Part shown: piece after piece, positions 20,668 through 29,478 of the stretch
How positions within the stretch are numbered: the first letter of the stretch is position 1
Layout of the letters: each line of letters starts with the position of its first letter
From: an uncultured Dehalococcoidales bacterium
Lineage (GTDB): Bacteria > Chloroflexota > Dehalococcoidia > UBA1151 > UBA1328
Reading direction: 5' to 3'
Length of the DNA: 61,630 nt
Assembly (NCBI GenBank): GCA_905614375.1
Contig: CAJQSP010000004.1
Location: 1-61,630, forward strand
Program-made: the position numbers and the translations under genes
Notes under the pieces: model-generated
What the model was told of the DNA's origin: nothing
Seen by the model: the letters and a program-made list of their open reading frames with translations, nothing else
The model's database searches: none

Positions 20668-22062
20668 CTACTGCAGGGCGGCGGCTTTAAAACCCCACTT
20701 GCCCCCGACATATTCAAACTGGTGCCAATTTGCCTTTGCATGAATCACGCTTGGCACTGCTGCTCCAAACGTATCGACCCAATCACATGTTTCGAAGATA
20801 CTCCCACTAACGATTTCATCTGCTGTTATAACGCCTCGCTCAATTAGTAATCGAACGGCTGCGGCGCTGGAAGTTGCTTGATCAATATTGATATCTTGTG
20901 ATTCGTTTGCCGCTACATTAGCAGCAGCAAACATCAATTGGATTCCATTCGTTGTGCCGTTTATCTGATCTTTAATCATGTATGAGAAATAATCAGCTGT
21001 ACCCTCAGCAAGCCATCTACCTGCTTCGTGTTTTGCTTCAATGGCAGGCTGTTCTAATGGTTCATAATATCCACGTTCACTCACGCCTAAAGTCTGGCAA
21101 CCATCCCATAAGGATTGCTGCAGCGTGTGGTAAATCTCGTGTACATAGATCCTTTGGACAAGGTCAGCGCTTTGGGTAGGGTTGGCTCCCACTATAGCGA
21201 TGCGCGACTCCTTACATGGATACAGTGCAGTTGCTGCATCATAGCTCCCCTCGATCCAAACTCTCAGTCTCTGCTTGAGTTCTATATTTTCGTACGCTCT
21301 ATAGCTGTTTTCATCGCATCCCGATGTATCTATCCATGTATCTACAGAGTCAGCCATTGCACTGAGTTCCGAAGAAGGCCTTGCCTCGGTGTACTTTGTA
21401 AATGGTGATCCTAATTCTCCGGTACTGCCAATTTCATTACCGATGGAATAAATGACGCCAAGAATATCTGGGGCCGGCACGCTTAGCTTAGAGACTGCTG
21501 CTTCAGTCCATGCTCGTATGTCGGCTGTTGAAAAGTCACTGGCACTCAGCGCGGTTATGGATGGAAGTTTTGGAGTGGGAGTTGCCGTTGGCTCTGGTAC
21601 TGGAGTTACCGTTGGCTCTGGTAATGGAGCTACCGTTGGCTCTGGTACTGGAGCTACCGTTGGCTCTGGTACTGGAGCTACCGTTGGCGCTAGTACTGGA
21701 GTTACCGTTGGCTCTGGTAATGGAGTTGCCGTTGGCGCTGGTACTGGAGTTGCCGTTGGCGCTGGTACTGGAGTTGCCGTTGGCGCTGGTACTGGCGTTA
21801 CCGTTGGCGCTGGTACGGGAGTTGCCGTTGGCGCTGGTACTGGCGTTACCGTTGGCTCTGGTAATGGAGTTGCCGTTGGCGTTGGTATTTCGGTCGCTCC
21901 CAGATCAGCTGTAGATGTCTTTCTAGAGACAACAGTGTTTTTTTGATCTGATGTTAGCGTCGCGCTAACTGCTTTATCGATAGCAGCCTGGTCTGAAGAC
22001 GAACAGCCCACTGCAACTATTAGTAACAGCAGCGATATGAGTGTCAGTTCCCGTAACTTCAA
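20668..22062 (-). CDS. lipoprotein with HExxH metallopeptidase-like domain
   Basis: 464 residues. A lipoprotein signal ends in VAVGC (Cys20), followed by SSSDQAAIDKA, a motif shared with the beta-lactamase-like lipoprotein at 36118-38520. A Pro-rich linker made of an 8-residue repeat (PTATPVPA type) covers residues about 60-165. The C-terminal domain contains H308-E-I-Y-H312 in YVHEIYHTLQQ, with a downstream Glu in WLAEGTADYFSYM about 40 residues on, the arrangement of gluzincin/peptidase-MA-like zinc proteases. It should be anchored on the outer face of the membrane. Substrate unknown. It is divergent from the next metallopeptidase-like lipoprotein gene. Confidence 0.85.
   Translation of the reverse strand: MKLRELTLISLLLLIVAVGCSSSDQAAIDKAVSATLTSDQKNTVVSRKTSTADLGATEIPTPTATPLPEPTVTPVPAPTATPVPAPTVTPVPAPTATPVPAPTATPVPAPTATPLPEPTVTPVLAPTVAPVPEPTVAPVPEPTVAPLPEPTVTPVPEPTATPTPKLPSITALSASDFSTADIRAWTEAAVSKLSVPAPDILGVIYSIGNEIGSTGELGSPFTKYTEARPSSELSAMADSVDTWIDTSGCDENSYRAYENIELKQRLRVWIEGSYDAATALYPCKESRIAIVGANPTQSADLVQRIYVHEIYHTLQQSLWDGCQTLGVSERGYYEPLEQPAIEAKHEAGRWLAEGTADYFSYMIKDQINGTTNGIQLMFAAANVAANESQDINIDQATSSAAAVRLLIERGVITADEIVSGSIFETCDWVDTFGAAVPSVIHAKANWHQFEYVGGKWGFKAAALQ
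21565..21890. repeat. 24-bp tandem repeat coding a Pro/Thr linker
   Basis: About 13 tandem copies of a 24-bp unit (type GTTGCCGTTGGCGCTGGTACTGGA with small variants) lie inside the lipoprotein gene on minus, each giving eight residues of PTATPVPA type. A reading frame stays open across the same stretch on plus, but this only reflects the repeat. Confidence 0.85.
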
Positions 22063-22385
22063 TATGCCGTCATTATAGCGCCCAAACGCATGTTCCTACG
22101 CGAACTTCGCCATAGCCACTCGTACCTGAATTCAGGCTGCTAACCAGTTCAATATTGACGATGTTGAGTTGTTGCTCTTCCTCGCGTTCGTATGCGTGAG
22201 GAACTCTGAGCAAAATAAATTGGGGAGTCCCACTACTACCCATGCCTCCACACCCCACAGCCTACCCCCCCTTCCAAACTGACATAACCACCAAGTCACT
22301 CGCCCGCGCGCACGATCTCCAGCGCAAAATAAGCATAATTCCTACTTAAACTGCCATTCCTGAGACACTCTGATACAGATCACCT
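22063..22385. promoter_or_regulatory. divergent intergenic region with GCGAACTTCGC palindrome
   Basis: This region separates two divergent lipoprotein genes and holds no ORF I can support. At 22100-22110 it has the palindrome GCGAA-C-TTCGC inside a longer stretch (TACGCGAACTTCGCCATAGC, 22098-22117) whose reverse complement recurs at 33706-33725, upstream of the McrA-like gene, and in weaker form at about 38738-38760. A role as an operator is inference only. Confidence 0.35.
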
Positions 22386-24473
22386 GTGGTGGTTGTGGTG
22401 ACTGGTCTCAGGACTCAGGATTCTGACTACCTGTGGCATAATTTCGGCATCTTGCTTGATACAAAAAGAAAATTAACTTTGTTAGCGATGAGTATGCTCG
22501 TAGTTACTCTATGGACTGGCTGTACATCGTCTGGTGACCAAGATTCAGTAATCGAGACGTCCGTTGCAAGAGGTATCAAACCCGCTCTTGCTTCCAAAGT
22601 TGAACCCACTGCGACAAATATGCCTACACCAATTCCCACACCAACGGTGCCACCAACCGAAGTACCTACTCCGATTGTAGTGCCTGCTCCTACTCTTGCA
22701 CCTGCTCCAACATTAGTTCCCACAGCCACTCCAGTTCCCACAGCCACTCCAGTTCCCACAGCCACTCCAGCTACAACCCCAACCGGTGTACCAACTCCTA
22801 CTTTTACTCCGACACCTATACCTTCATCTACACCAAGATTAAGACCCACTTCTACACCTACTCTCACCCCTACACTAGTTCCAATACCCGCTCTATCAGA
22901 ACATGCCATTTTTGATCGGCCTGACGATACTCCTGACCGAAATCAAATTCACTTCGTCTACGCGATAGCCAGTGACGTCACCGACGCTGAATATGACATT
23001 AATGGAACAATCGCCGAATCTGCCGCAGCGATAAACGATTGGCTTGTGCTAAACGGGTCCTCTCCTTTCGCTTATGACACGTATAAAGGCGAGCTTGACG
23101 TCACTTTTGTGAGATTAAAACGAACTGCAGGAGAATACAGAAGCAAACGAGCAGATATGCACTTTACTCTAAGTCAAGATCTAGCAAATATTGGTCTGAG
23201 AGATCCTACTAAGTTGTATGCCGTTTATTTTCAGGGCTCTCATGTATTTGGATCTCCTGGGGCTTGTGGAGAGGCCGGATCAAGGTATGCCATAACGTAT
23301 GTAACGAATCCTTGTTCATCGGAAATTCATGCGAAAAACGAAACCGGACATCTATCAACCACAAGTTCGATAATGGTCCATGAATTGTTGCACGGACTCG
23401 GGGCCGTCCCAGAATGTGCCCCGAACTGGGGATCACAAGGGCATACCAACTCTCCCAACTATGACCTAATGGCACAAAACTCCTCAGTCACGTATCGAGC
23501 CCAAGGATACTCTGTCCTTGATCCAGGAAGGGATGACTATTTTGGACACGGACGAAGCGATTGTGACGATATAGCGAACAGCGTTTTTCTCAATCCTCTA
23601 CCGGAAGGATGGATCGAATCACCAACTGGATTAGATCTGAGACTATTTTCGATATCCGTTGATTCAACAGGAACCACACATGGGGTCGGAGTTATCGTGT
23701 GGGTAAATCCCGATGACGTCGAGGAAATTTACTACGAATTTATTAGGTACCAAATAACATCCACAGGCAAACTCATATCTTTTGATCCGACCTCAAAGCG
23801 TCTCGAAGCTATTCACGCCACTCAAAATGACACGATCCTTATAGGTGGATGGGATGATGATTCTTCTATTTTAGGTACCGCTGAGAATGATTCTGTTGAC
23901 TGGTGGTCTGTGCCACGTTCGGCATTAAATAATGGCGTTATACAGTCGATATCTTCATCCACCAATTATATTTTCGCTGCATCTGTCAACAGTGTTGCCA
24001 AGTTCGATCATAACGGTCGATGGTTATCAAGCTGGGATGTCACCGATACAGTTGGTGGCATACGCTCAATCTCAACTAATTCAGATGGTGATATTTTTCT
24101 AGGTTCGGAAACGGGAATTCATCAGTTTTCCGATCAAGGTGAGTATCTGGGTGCCATCGACTCAGGAATTACAGGTTGGCAACAAGTGAGCATTGACCGC
24201 GATGACAATATGTATGTCATCGGCGAACCTAAGGAAGCGACCGTTTATATGGACCAATACAACAAAACGGCTCTGAAAGTAGTTGAAAATGCAAGAACAC
24301 CAATAATCGTCCTAGATAAAACTGGTCAACAGGTCGAAAAAATTGGCACTTGGGGTTTATACGGCACTCAATTACTAGGTCCAACCGACATTAGTGTGGG
24401 AGCGAACGGAGAAGTAGTGGTACTAGACGAAAATTGTAACCAAACACGCTGCACTTTCGTGCAACTTAGATAG
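22386..24473 (+). CDS. lipoprotein with metzincin-like protease domain and beta-propeller
   Basis: 695 residues from the GTG at 22386. The TTG at 22452 is more likely, since it gives a normal lipoprotein signal (DTKRKLTLLAMSMLVVTL then WTGC). A Pro/Thr linker follows, then a domain with H332-E-L-L-H336 in MVHELLHGLGAVPECAPN, and GHTNSPNYDLMAQN downstream. That order (HExxHxxG, then GH...DLM as Met-turn) matches secreted metzincin-like proteases of the HELLHALGAVPxCAPH type. The canonical third ligand three residues after the Gly is Pro here, so the His of GHT may replace it. The C-terminal 230 residues look like an NHL/propeller repeat domain. Substrate unknown. Confidence 0.82.
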   Translation: MVVVVTGLRTQDSDYLWHNFGILLDTKRKLTLLAMSMLVVTLWTGCTSSGDQDSVIETSVARGIKPALASKVEPTATNMPTPIPTPTVPPTEVPTPIVVPAPTLAPAPTLVPTATPVPTATPVPTATPATTPTGVPTPTFTPTPIPSSTPRLRPTSTPTLTPTLVPIPALSEHAIFDRPDDTPDRNQIHFVYAIASDVTDAEYDINGTIAESAAAINDWLVLNGSSPFAYDTYKGELDVTFVRLKRTAGEYRSKRADMHFTLSQDLANIGLRDPTKLYAVYFQGSHVFGSPGACGEAGSRYAITYVTNPCSSEIHAKNETGHLSTTSSIMVHELLHGLGAVPECAPNWGSQGHTNSPNYDLMAQNSSVTYRAQGYSVLDPGRDDYFGHGRSDCDDIANSVFLNPLPEGWIESPTGLDLRLFSISVDSTGTTHGVGVIVWVNPDDVEEIYYEFIRYQITSTGKLISFDPTSKRLEAIHATQNDTILIGGWDDDSSILGTAENDSVDWWSVPRSALNNGVIQSISSSTNYIFAASVNSVAKFDHNGRWLSSWDVTDTVGGIRSISTNSDGDIFLGSETGIHQFSDQGEYLGAIDSGITGWQQVSIDRDDNMYVIGEPKEATVYMDQYNKTALKVVENARTPIIVLDKTGQQVEKIGTWGLYGTQLLGPTDISVGANGEVVVLDENCNQTRCTFVQLR

Positions 24474-24556
24474 CAATATCTTGATCTTTTGGGAACCCAA
24501 GCTGGTCAACACAACTTGAAATAAGGTTCTATGTATACCGTTAGGTAACAATAAAT

Positions 24557-24742
24557 CTCAGCACCCTGACCCCCACTTACCTATATAAATAATAGTGCTT
24601 ACGGGTATCGGCGGGGGTGTTGCCAGTAGGTACGACAGACGACCAAATCAGCGAATTAAATCGTGCTATTGGTGTAAAACTGGTGTAACTACGCGAAAAG
24701 CTCCTGCATTTCTGCGAGGGTTTCTCTAGTTCAATTTCAGTT
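24557..24742 (-). repeat. dispersed att-module repeat, copy A
   Basis: On minus this copy runs from a degenerate terminator hairpin (AACCCTCGCA-GAAA-TGCAGGAGCT) through a pair of TGGTGTAA repeats 11 bp apart (plus 24670-24677 and 24681-24688), then CAATAGCACGATTTAATTCG, and a tail ending CAGGGTGCTGAG. The same order is found at 27382-27547 and 30432-30608. It directly follows a tRNA-Ala 3' fragment. It fills most of the 24474-24901 gap. Confidence 0.75.
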
Positions 24743-24792
24743 TGGTGGAGCTTGAATATCTCGAACCCTCTACCTCCTGCTTGCAAAGCACG
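24743..24792 (-). pseudogene. tRNA-Ala(UGC) 3' fragment, att-like scar
   Basis: Read on minus the stretch begins in an anticodon arm, GTGCTTTGCAAGCA (anticodon UGC), continues GGAGGTAGAGGGTTCGAGA, and ends AGCTCCACCA, like the 3' part of a tRNA-Ala with CCA. The second strand of the T-stem (TATTC) does not pair with GAGGG and no 5' half is present, so it is not a functional tRNA. It abuts copy A of the att-module repeat, as the tRNA-Gly copies do. Confidence 0.6.
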
Positions 24793-24901
24793 TTGGTCGC
24801 AATCGCAAAACAAGCATTCGTATTGCATATGAGTTGCGGACTTCGAGGGAATTCAGGAAGATTGCGCATTCAGGCAACAATCACGTGCGAAGGGATAAGT
24901 C

Positions 24902-25831
24902 TTGGCGAAATTACATGTGCTGGGATCAGGCGGACCGAGACCGATAAAGGCGCGATTTGGATCCTCACACATCGTCGATGTTGGGGGCAGGAAGATCATG
25001 TTCGATTGTGGTCCAGCAACTACATACAAAATGGCGCAGACCGGCCTGCATCCGCTAGACATCGACTATCTGTTCTTCACGCACCACCACTTCGACCACG
25101 ACGTTGACTATCCATGTTTCATGATGACCCGCTGGGATGAAAGCGTCGGAAAAGAACAGCCATTGCGAGCATTCGGTCCGAACAACACAGAGTCAATTAC
25201 TGAAAGGCTGATAGGAGAAAAAGGTGCTTTCGCATACGACATCAACGCTCGCACCAACCATCCGCTTAGCAAATCTACGTATCAAAAACGGGGCGGAATT
25301 CTGCCAAGGCCGCGGATGAACGTCATTGCAAAAGATGTCGACCCAGGAACAGTTTTTACGGGGAATGATTTCGAGATTACTGCTGCCCCTGCAGAGCATG
25401 TCGAGCCGTATCACGATTCTCTGGCATACCGTCTCGATACCTCAGAAGGCTCGATCGTATTCACCGGTGATACCGAGCCATGCGAACGGATCGTTGAATT
25501 GGCTCGTGGCGCTGATGCACTCGTTTCAATGTGTGGCAACTTCGAATCGGTATACGACGCACGGCCAAACGATATCGGCCAAACCGGAACACTTGGTGCC
25601 GCCGAGATGGCAGCCGAGGCTGGGGTGAAAGAGTTATTTCTGGTTCACGTTGGTCCAGATCTTTCAGCGCCAGAAAACCGTGAGCGTGGAATCGCTGAAG
25701 TGAAGACCGTGTTCGATGGTGAAGTTACGCTGACAGATGAACTACAAACATACGACTGGCAGAAGCACGATCACAGCCACGACGACCCGGCATCTGGTCC
25801 TGAAGTACATCCACACATACATCGTCACTAA
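24902..25831 (+). CDS. metallo-beta-lactamase-fold hydrolase, RNase Z-like
   Basis: 309 residues from a TTG with AGGGA six bases upstream. The N-terminus LHVLGSGGPRPIKARFGSS and the metal motif H61-x-H63-x-D65-H66 (FFTHHHFDHD) identify the MBL fold. Further ligands are likely His in APAEHVEPYHDS, Asp in VFTGDTEPC and His in LFLVHVGPD. The layout resembles RNase Z / arylsulfatase-type cytoplasmic MBL proteins, but without a clear exosite for tRNA, so a small-molecule hydrolase is equally possible. The C-terminus is His-rich (HDHSHDD, HPHIHRH), perhaps a metal-buffering tail. Confidence 0.88.
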   Translation: MAKLHVLGSGGPRPIKARFGSSHIVDVGGRKIMFDCGPATTYKMAQTGLHPLDIDYLFFTHHHFDHDVDYPCFMMTRWDESVGKEQPLRAFGPNNTESITERLIGEKGAFAYDINARTNHPLSKSTYQKRGGILPRPRMNVIAKDVDPGTVFTGNDFEITAAPAEHVEPYHDSLAYRLDTSEGSIVFTGDTEPCERIVELARGADALVSMCGNFESVYDARPNDIGQTGTLGAAEMAAEAGVKELFLVHVGPDLSAPENRERGIAEVKTVFDGEVTLTDELQTYDWQKHDHSHDDPASGPEVHPHIHRH

Positions 25832-25848
25832 GCGTTGATTTCAGATTG

Positions 25849-27177
25849 CTAGCTGTTCGTAAGCTCTGAAACCACTCGCTTGGCGCTTAGCACAGCCGAC
25901 TCAAGACCAGAGTTCTCGGTGTAATCACCACAGTAGTGGATGTTGTCGTGCGGGGCTCGGATGTCGTCAATTTGATCCAACCTGCCCACACGCCATGGAC
26001 AGATAGCGTGCGGCCAGTGCTTAAGCGCACGATCGAGAACGCGCCCACGGGCGGACGGAAAAATCTCAAACAGATCTTTTTCAAATTCGTCCAACGCTTC
26101 ATCATCTGACATTTTCTGAAGCGTTTGTGAACCGTCGTCTCCCGCATAAAGCCTAATTAGCCCACGACCGTCTTTCCTCTTAATATCATCGGTGAAGGTG
26201 AATGTAGGGTCTCCGATTCCGATGGTTTTCATACCAACCACAGGTACTCGCCATACCCCGTCACCAAAGAATTCCTCAGAAGGCCTGTCGACTAAAAATG
26301 CAGCCGAAGACATGGATCCATACTCACACTGCTCCAAGACCACTCGTTTAAAGTCGGGGAGATCCTGTACAACACCTAGGGCCAATGGACCTGGAACCGC
26401 CATCACACACTTATTGGCTTGAACGGTGTGTAACGTCCCATTTTTCTCATATCTGACTGTCGCTCCGCTGCCGGTCGAAACAACCTCGATGACAGCCGCA
26501 CCAGTTTCTACTTTCGCTTTGGTTCTTTCGGCAAGTGTTCGAGTGAGCTGTACTGTTCCGCCTTCGACAAAGAACTCGTCGGCGGCATGGTGCAGGAACG
26601 TGTTTACTGGCTGAAACGCCGCTACTTCTGCTGCACCTAGAGTGCTGGAAGACTTGGCGACCGAATCCCAGAAAGCTTTCACGGCCGGATGCCGAATGCT
26701 CAATCGTTCAACAAGGGTTTTCTCGGAAAGTTCCTGCAATTTTTGATCATCTGAACGTGGTGATTTATCTACGATCCCGCTGTAGCGAGATCGCATTCTG
26801 ATGATTACGAACGCCATCTTGAGTTTTTCAAACAGCGGAATCGGCAATCCTAATAGGAACCAAAAATCCGACGAGCCGGTTACGAACTTGCCTTTCATGT
26901 AAGTCGACGTCTTTGTCTTGTCGATTAAAGTGCGAGTCACACCCAATTCATCAGCCAATTTCGCAACATTCGTCTCGCCACCCGGAATCATCTGAGCGCC
27001 CTGATTGAAAACGTAGGACCCCATGTTCGTAGATAGCGTTCGCCCTCCGCACATATCCTCTTTCTCAAGTAGCAAAACATTCTGATTGCCGAGCTGATAT
27101 GCGACTGTCAAACCCGCGATTCCGCCCCCGACGATTACCACGTCATAGGTTTCTGAGGTGTTTGGCTGAGAGGTCAT
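25849..27177 (-). CDS. FAD-dependent amine oxidase / protoporphyrinogen-oxidase-like protein
   Basis: 442 residues. The N-terminal Rossmann motif is DVVIVGGGIAGLTVAYQL, followed by LLEKEDMCGGRTLS, the usual FAD-binding arrangement of flavin amine oxidases. The C-terminus ends with IHYCGDYTENSGLESAVLSA, the second FAD contact. Overall closest to NAD(P)-binding / FAD-dependent oxidoreductases of the protoporphyrinogen oxidase-amine oxidase type. Substrate is not evident. The gene is convergent with the MBL hydrolase (17 bp apart). An imperfect hairpin (27221-27246) upstream of its start resembles the att-module terminator. Confidence 0.88.
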   Translation of the reverse strand: MTSQPNTSETYDVVIVGGGIAGLTVAYQLGNQNVLLLEKEDMCGGRTLSTNMGSYVFNQGAQMIPGGETNVAKLADELGVTRTLIDKTKTSTYMKGKFVTGSSDFWFLLGLPIPLFEKLKMAFVIIRMRSRYSGIVDKSPRSDDQKLQELSEKTLVERLSIRHPAVKAFWDSVAKSSSTLGAAEVAAFQPVNTFLHHAADEFFVEGGTVQLTRTLAERTKAKVETGAAVIEVVSTGSGATVRYEKNGTLHTVQANKCVMAVPGPLALGVVQDLPDFKRVVLEQCEYGSMSSAAFLVDRPSEEFFGDGVWRVPVVGMKTIGIGDPTFTFTDDIKRKDGRGLIRLYAGDDGSQTLQKMSDDEALDEFEKDLFEIFPSARGRVLDRALKHWPHAICPWRVGRLDQIDDIRAPHDNIHYCGDYTENSGLESAVLSAKRVVSELTNS

Positions 27178-27381
27178 ATCAACGATCCGTTTTTGGTTGG
27201 CGAGCTGCCCTTACGCGGTGAAGCCCTCGCAAGTATGCGAGCGCTTCCAATTTATACCCTATGAAGCAGGATATGAGGATCGAACTTGCGATGCTTTGCC
27301 GTGACCTGATCGTAAGTAGAAATAGTTCAAAATCCACGCGTGCTCATCAAACTAATTCGTGCTGATACCGGCGCTGACATT

Positions 27382-27547
27382 TAACTAGAGAAGCCCTCGC
27401 AGAAATGCGGGGGCTTTTCGCGTAGTTACTCCAATAGCACGATTTAATTCGCTGTTTCGTGCTGGTGTCGTACTTACTGGCAACACCTACCGCCGATACC
27501 GACAAGCACTGATTGTTTATATAGATGGTGGGTGTCAGGGTGCTGAG
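27382..27547 (+). repeat. dispersed att-module repeat, copy B, without tRNA core
   Basis: This copy has a perfect terminator hairpin (27392-27415, 10-bp stem, GAAA loop, then TTTT), one TTACTCCAATAGCACG unit, AATTCGCTGTTT, GTCGTACTTACTGGCAACAC and the tail GTGGGTGTCAGGGTGCTGAG. Unlike copies A and D it has no tRNA fragment before it. It occupies the 27178-27637 gap together with a degenerate hairpin at 27221-27246. Confidence 0.8.
27392..27418 (+). terminator. intrinsic terminator in att module copy B
   Basis: Stem AGCCCTCGCA / TGCGGGGGCT with a GAAA tetraloop and a T4 run. The same hairpin follows tRNA-Gly and both displaced tRNA-Gly 3' ends. Confidence 0.75.
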
Positions 27548-27637
27548 TGTTCCCTTGTATGGTTCAATCGCTTGTCCATGCTCTGAACTGGCACTAAGAT
27601 TGACCGGAATCAACTGGGGGGGAGAAAAGATTCAATA

Positions 27638-29179
27638 ATGACGTACGACACAGTGATCGTAGGAGCGGGTTCGGCGGGGGGCGTACTGGCTGCCAGATTG
27701 TCTGAAGACCCGGGGCACAGCGTCCTGTTACTTGAGCCAGGCCCAGACTATCCCGACATCAACACAATGCCACCGGGATTGAGGTCAGGCCGCGGCGTCG
27801 TGAATGATGAGTCCAGTGATGAGCATGACTGGAACTACACGGCAAAAGGCACCGATCTTTCCGGTCCAATAATTTTGCCGAGAGGTCGTGCTGTCGGAGG
27901 TTCTTCAGCTATCAACGGTCAAATCTTTCTGCGAGGCGTACCTGAAGACTACGACTCCTGGGCAAAGGCAGGCCTGGACCAATGGTCATATCAGAAGTTG
28001 CTTTCGGCATTCCGTCGATCGGAAAATGATCTCGACTTTGGAGGCGATTTTCACGGCAGCAACGGCCCAATCGGTTGCTTACGGCCGAAACGAGATGCCT
28101 GGCTGCCAGCTCAAACAGCGTTCTATAAAGCCTGCCGCGCGGCAGGCTTTTCTGACTGTCCCGATCATAATTTACCCGATTCCACCGGTGTGGGTCCGTT
28201 GGCATTCAACAATGTCGACAATGTTCGAATAAGTACGGCGGTGGGGTACCTATCCGACACCCGGCATCGATTGAATATGACAATAAGAGCCGGTTGCCGG
28301 GTACACAGGATCATCATCGAAAACAGGCGCGCTGTTGGTGTGGTTGTGGAGTCCGGCGGGGAGATGTTCGAGATTCGCGCTGGCGAAGTGATTGTGTCGG
28401 CAGGCGCGGTTGTTTCACCCCAGCTTTTGATGCTTTCGGGAATTGGCCCCGCAGGTCATCTGGAAGGACACGGAATCAAGGTTGTTGCCGATGTCCCGGG
28501 CGTTGGCCGAAATCTTCAGGATCATCCAAAGGTGTTCGTTGTTTGGAGTACTGTTCCCGACTTCGAATATCACTTAGACCGAAAACGCCTGCAATTAGCG
28601 TTGAGGTATACGGCTAGCGAGTCGCACGAACGAAATGACATGGCCGTGTACATGGATTCCATCAGTACGGGCCGACTGGATCGGGGTGGAGACGCGAAGA
28701 AACCAATAGGTGTAGAGATGAACCTTGTGCTACATAGCGCGGACAGCCGTGGCGAAATCAGGTTGAATTCGACCGATGTGACAGATCAACCATTAATCGA
28801 TTTCAATTACATGGCCGAGCCGCGAGACCTTGAGCGTATGCGAGATGGAGTGCGCAAACTGGTCATAATCGGTGAACGACCAGAATTCCGAATGATTGCT
28901 GACGAGATGATTCAACCGACTGCAGATATCGTCGACATTGATCAGGGACTTGATGAGTGGATTCGCAGAGAGGTCGTAACCGGTCACCATATTTCATCTT
29001 CAAACATGATGGGAGTGGAATCCAACCCATCAGCAGTTGTCGATCAATACGGGGTAGTGCGTGGTGTAGCGGGATTAAGAGTGATCGATGCCTCGATCAT
29101 GCCGACATGCGTGAGAGCCAACATTAACGCCACTGTGATAGCAATGGCAGAACGGATGGCGGAGCTGATAATGAATTAA
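27638..29179 (+). CDS. GMC family FAD oxidoreductase (choline dehydrogenase-like)
   Basis: 513 residues. The FAD motif is DTVIVGAGSAGGVLAARL, with LLLEPGPDYPD after it. The GMC signature 1 region is PRGRAVGGSSAINGQIFLRG and signature 2 is AGAVVSPQLLMLSGIGP. The C-terminal active-site region has GHHISSSNMMG (catalytic His candidate) and the cofactor-closing LRVIDASIMPTCVRANINAT. GMC enzymes oxidise alcohols, choline or sugars using FAD. The substrate cannot be told from sequence. A G-rich ribosome site (GGGGGGGAG) lies about 14 bases before the ATG. Confidence 0.93.
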   Translation: MTYDTVIVGAGSAGGVLAARLSEDPGHSVLLLEPGPDYPDINTMPPGLRSGRGVVNDESSDEHDWNYTAKGTDLSGPIILPRGRAVGGSSAINGQIFLRGVPEDYDSWAKAGLDQWSYQKLLSAFRRSENDLDFGGDFHGSNGPIGCLRPKRDAWLPAQTAFYKACRAAGFSDCPDHNLPDSTGVGPLAFNNVDNVRISTAVGYLSDTRHRLNMTIRAGCRVHRIIIENRRAVGVVVESGGEMFEIRAGEVIVSAGAVVSPQLLMLSGIGPAGHLEGHGIKVVADVPGVGRNLQDHPKVFVVWSTVPDFEYHLDRKRLQLALRYTASESHERNDMAVYMDSISTGRLDRGGDAKKPIGVEMNLVLHSADSRGEIRLNSTDVTDQPLIDFNYMAEPRDLERMRDGVRKLVIIGERPEFRMIADEMIQPTADIVDIDQGLDEWIRREVVTGHHISSSNMMGVESNPSAVVDQYGVVRGVAGLRVIDASIMPTCVRANINATVIAMAERMAELIMN

Positions 29180-29228
29180 CTTTCGATTTTCGAGTGCATC
29201 GCATTGGGCGATCAACGCACTGCCCCAA

Positions 29229-29299
29229 GATTGAGGCGACTGTTCCAATACTGTTCCAACGGACTATTAGAAAACCTCTGATAACGTCTGGTGCAGGTT
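29229..29299 (+). repeat. P-arm-like repeat: ACTGTTCCAAY twice, 11 bp apart
   Basis: AGATTGAGGCG is followed by ACTGTTCCAAT (29239-29249) and ACTGTTCCAAC (29250-29260), then GGACTATTAGAAAACCTC and GATAACGTCTGGTGCAGG. The flanks are shared with 35676-35757, where the repeat pair is GTTGACCC instead. A single ACTGTTCCAAT occurs in copy G near 35919. This is likely a recombinase arm region. Confidence 0.55.
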
Positions 29300-29437
29300 T
29301 CAACGGTCACCAATCGTGATGGTGAAGTCGCCGAAGCCCGGAGCCTGTGCAGCTGCATTCACTGTCGGCTTCCCGAAGCCACGATCAGCTAGCCAAGTAG
29401 CAGCGTCCACGTGTTCTTTGGAGATTTCACCGTACGC
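29300..29437 (-). pseudogene. relic of DUF5681-associated C-terminal segment
   Basis: On minus this encodes KEHVDAATWLADRGFGKPTV followed by NAAAQAPGFGDFTITIGDR and a stop (29302-29300). There is no start or N-terminal domain. The peptide resembles the end of DUF5681/small-terminase-like phage proteins (xRxxAAxWLxDRGFGKP). Related relics are at 20462, 35514 and 42833. It directly joins the arm repeats at 29239-29260. Confidence 0.55.
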
Positions 29438-29478
29438 ATGTCGTTGTCACGTAGGATCGCGTAGTCTAGTATCTGATT

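Noticed and set aside
21565..21890. Possible CRISPR array in the regular repeats
   Set aside because: The repeats are tandem without spacers and are in frame in a linker; no cas genes in the window.
21452..21946. Plus-strand ORF of Gly/Val/Thr repeats (GVAVGAGT type) opposite the lipoprotein gene
   Set aside because: It is the complement of the 24-bp repeat that codes the Pro/Thr linker; no start site or other coding signal.
22427..22909. Minus ORF of Gly/Val repeats
   Set aside because: Shadow of the Pro/Thr linker in the metzincin-like lipoprotein.
24670..24688. Reading the 11-bp repeat pairs as replication iterons
   Set aside because: Only two units per site and no replication initiator gene; position next to tRNA 3' ends fits recombinase arms better.
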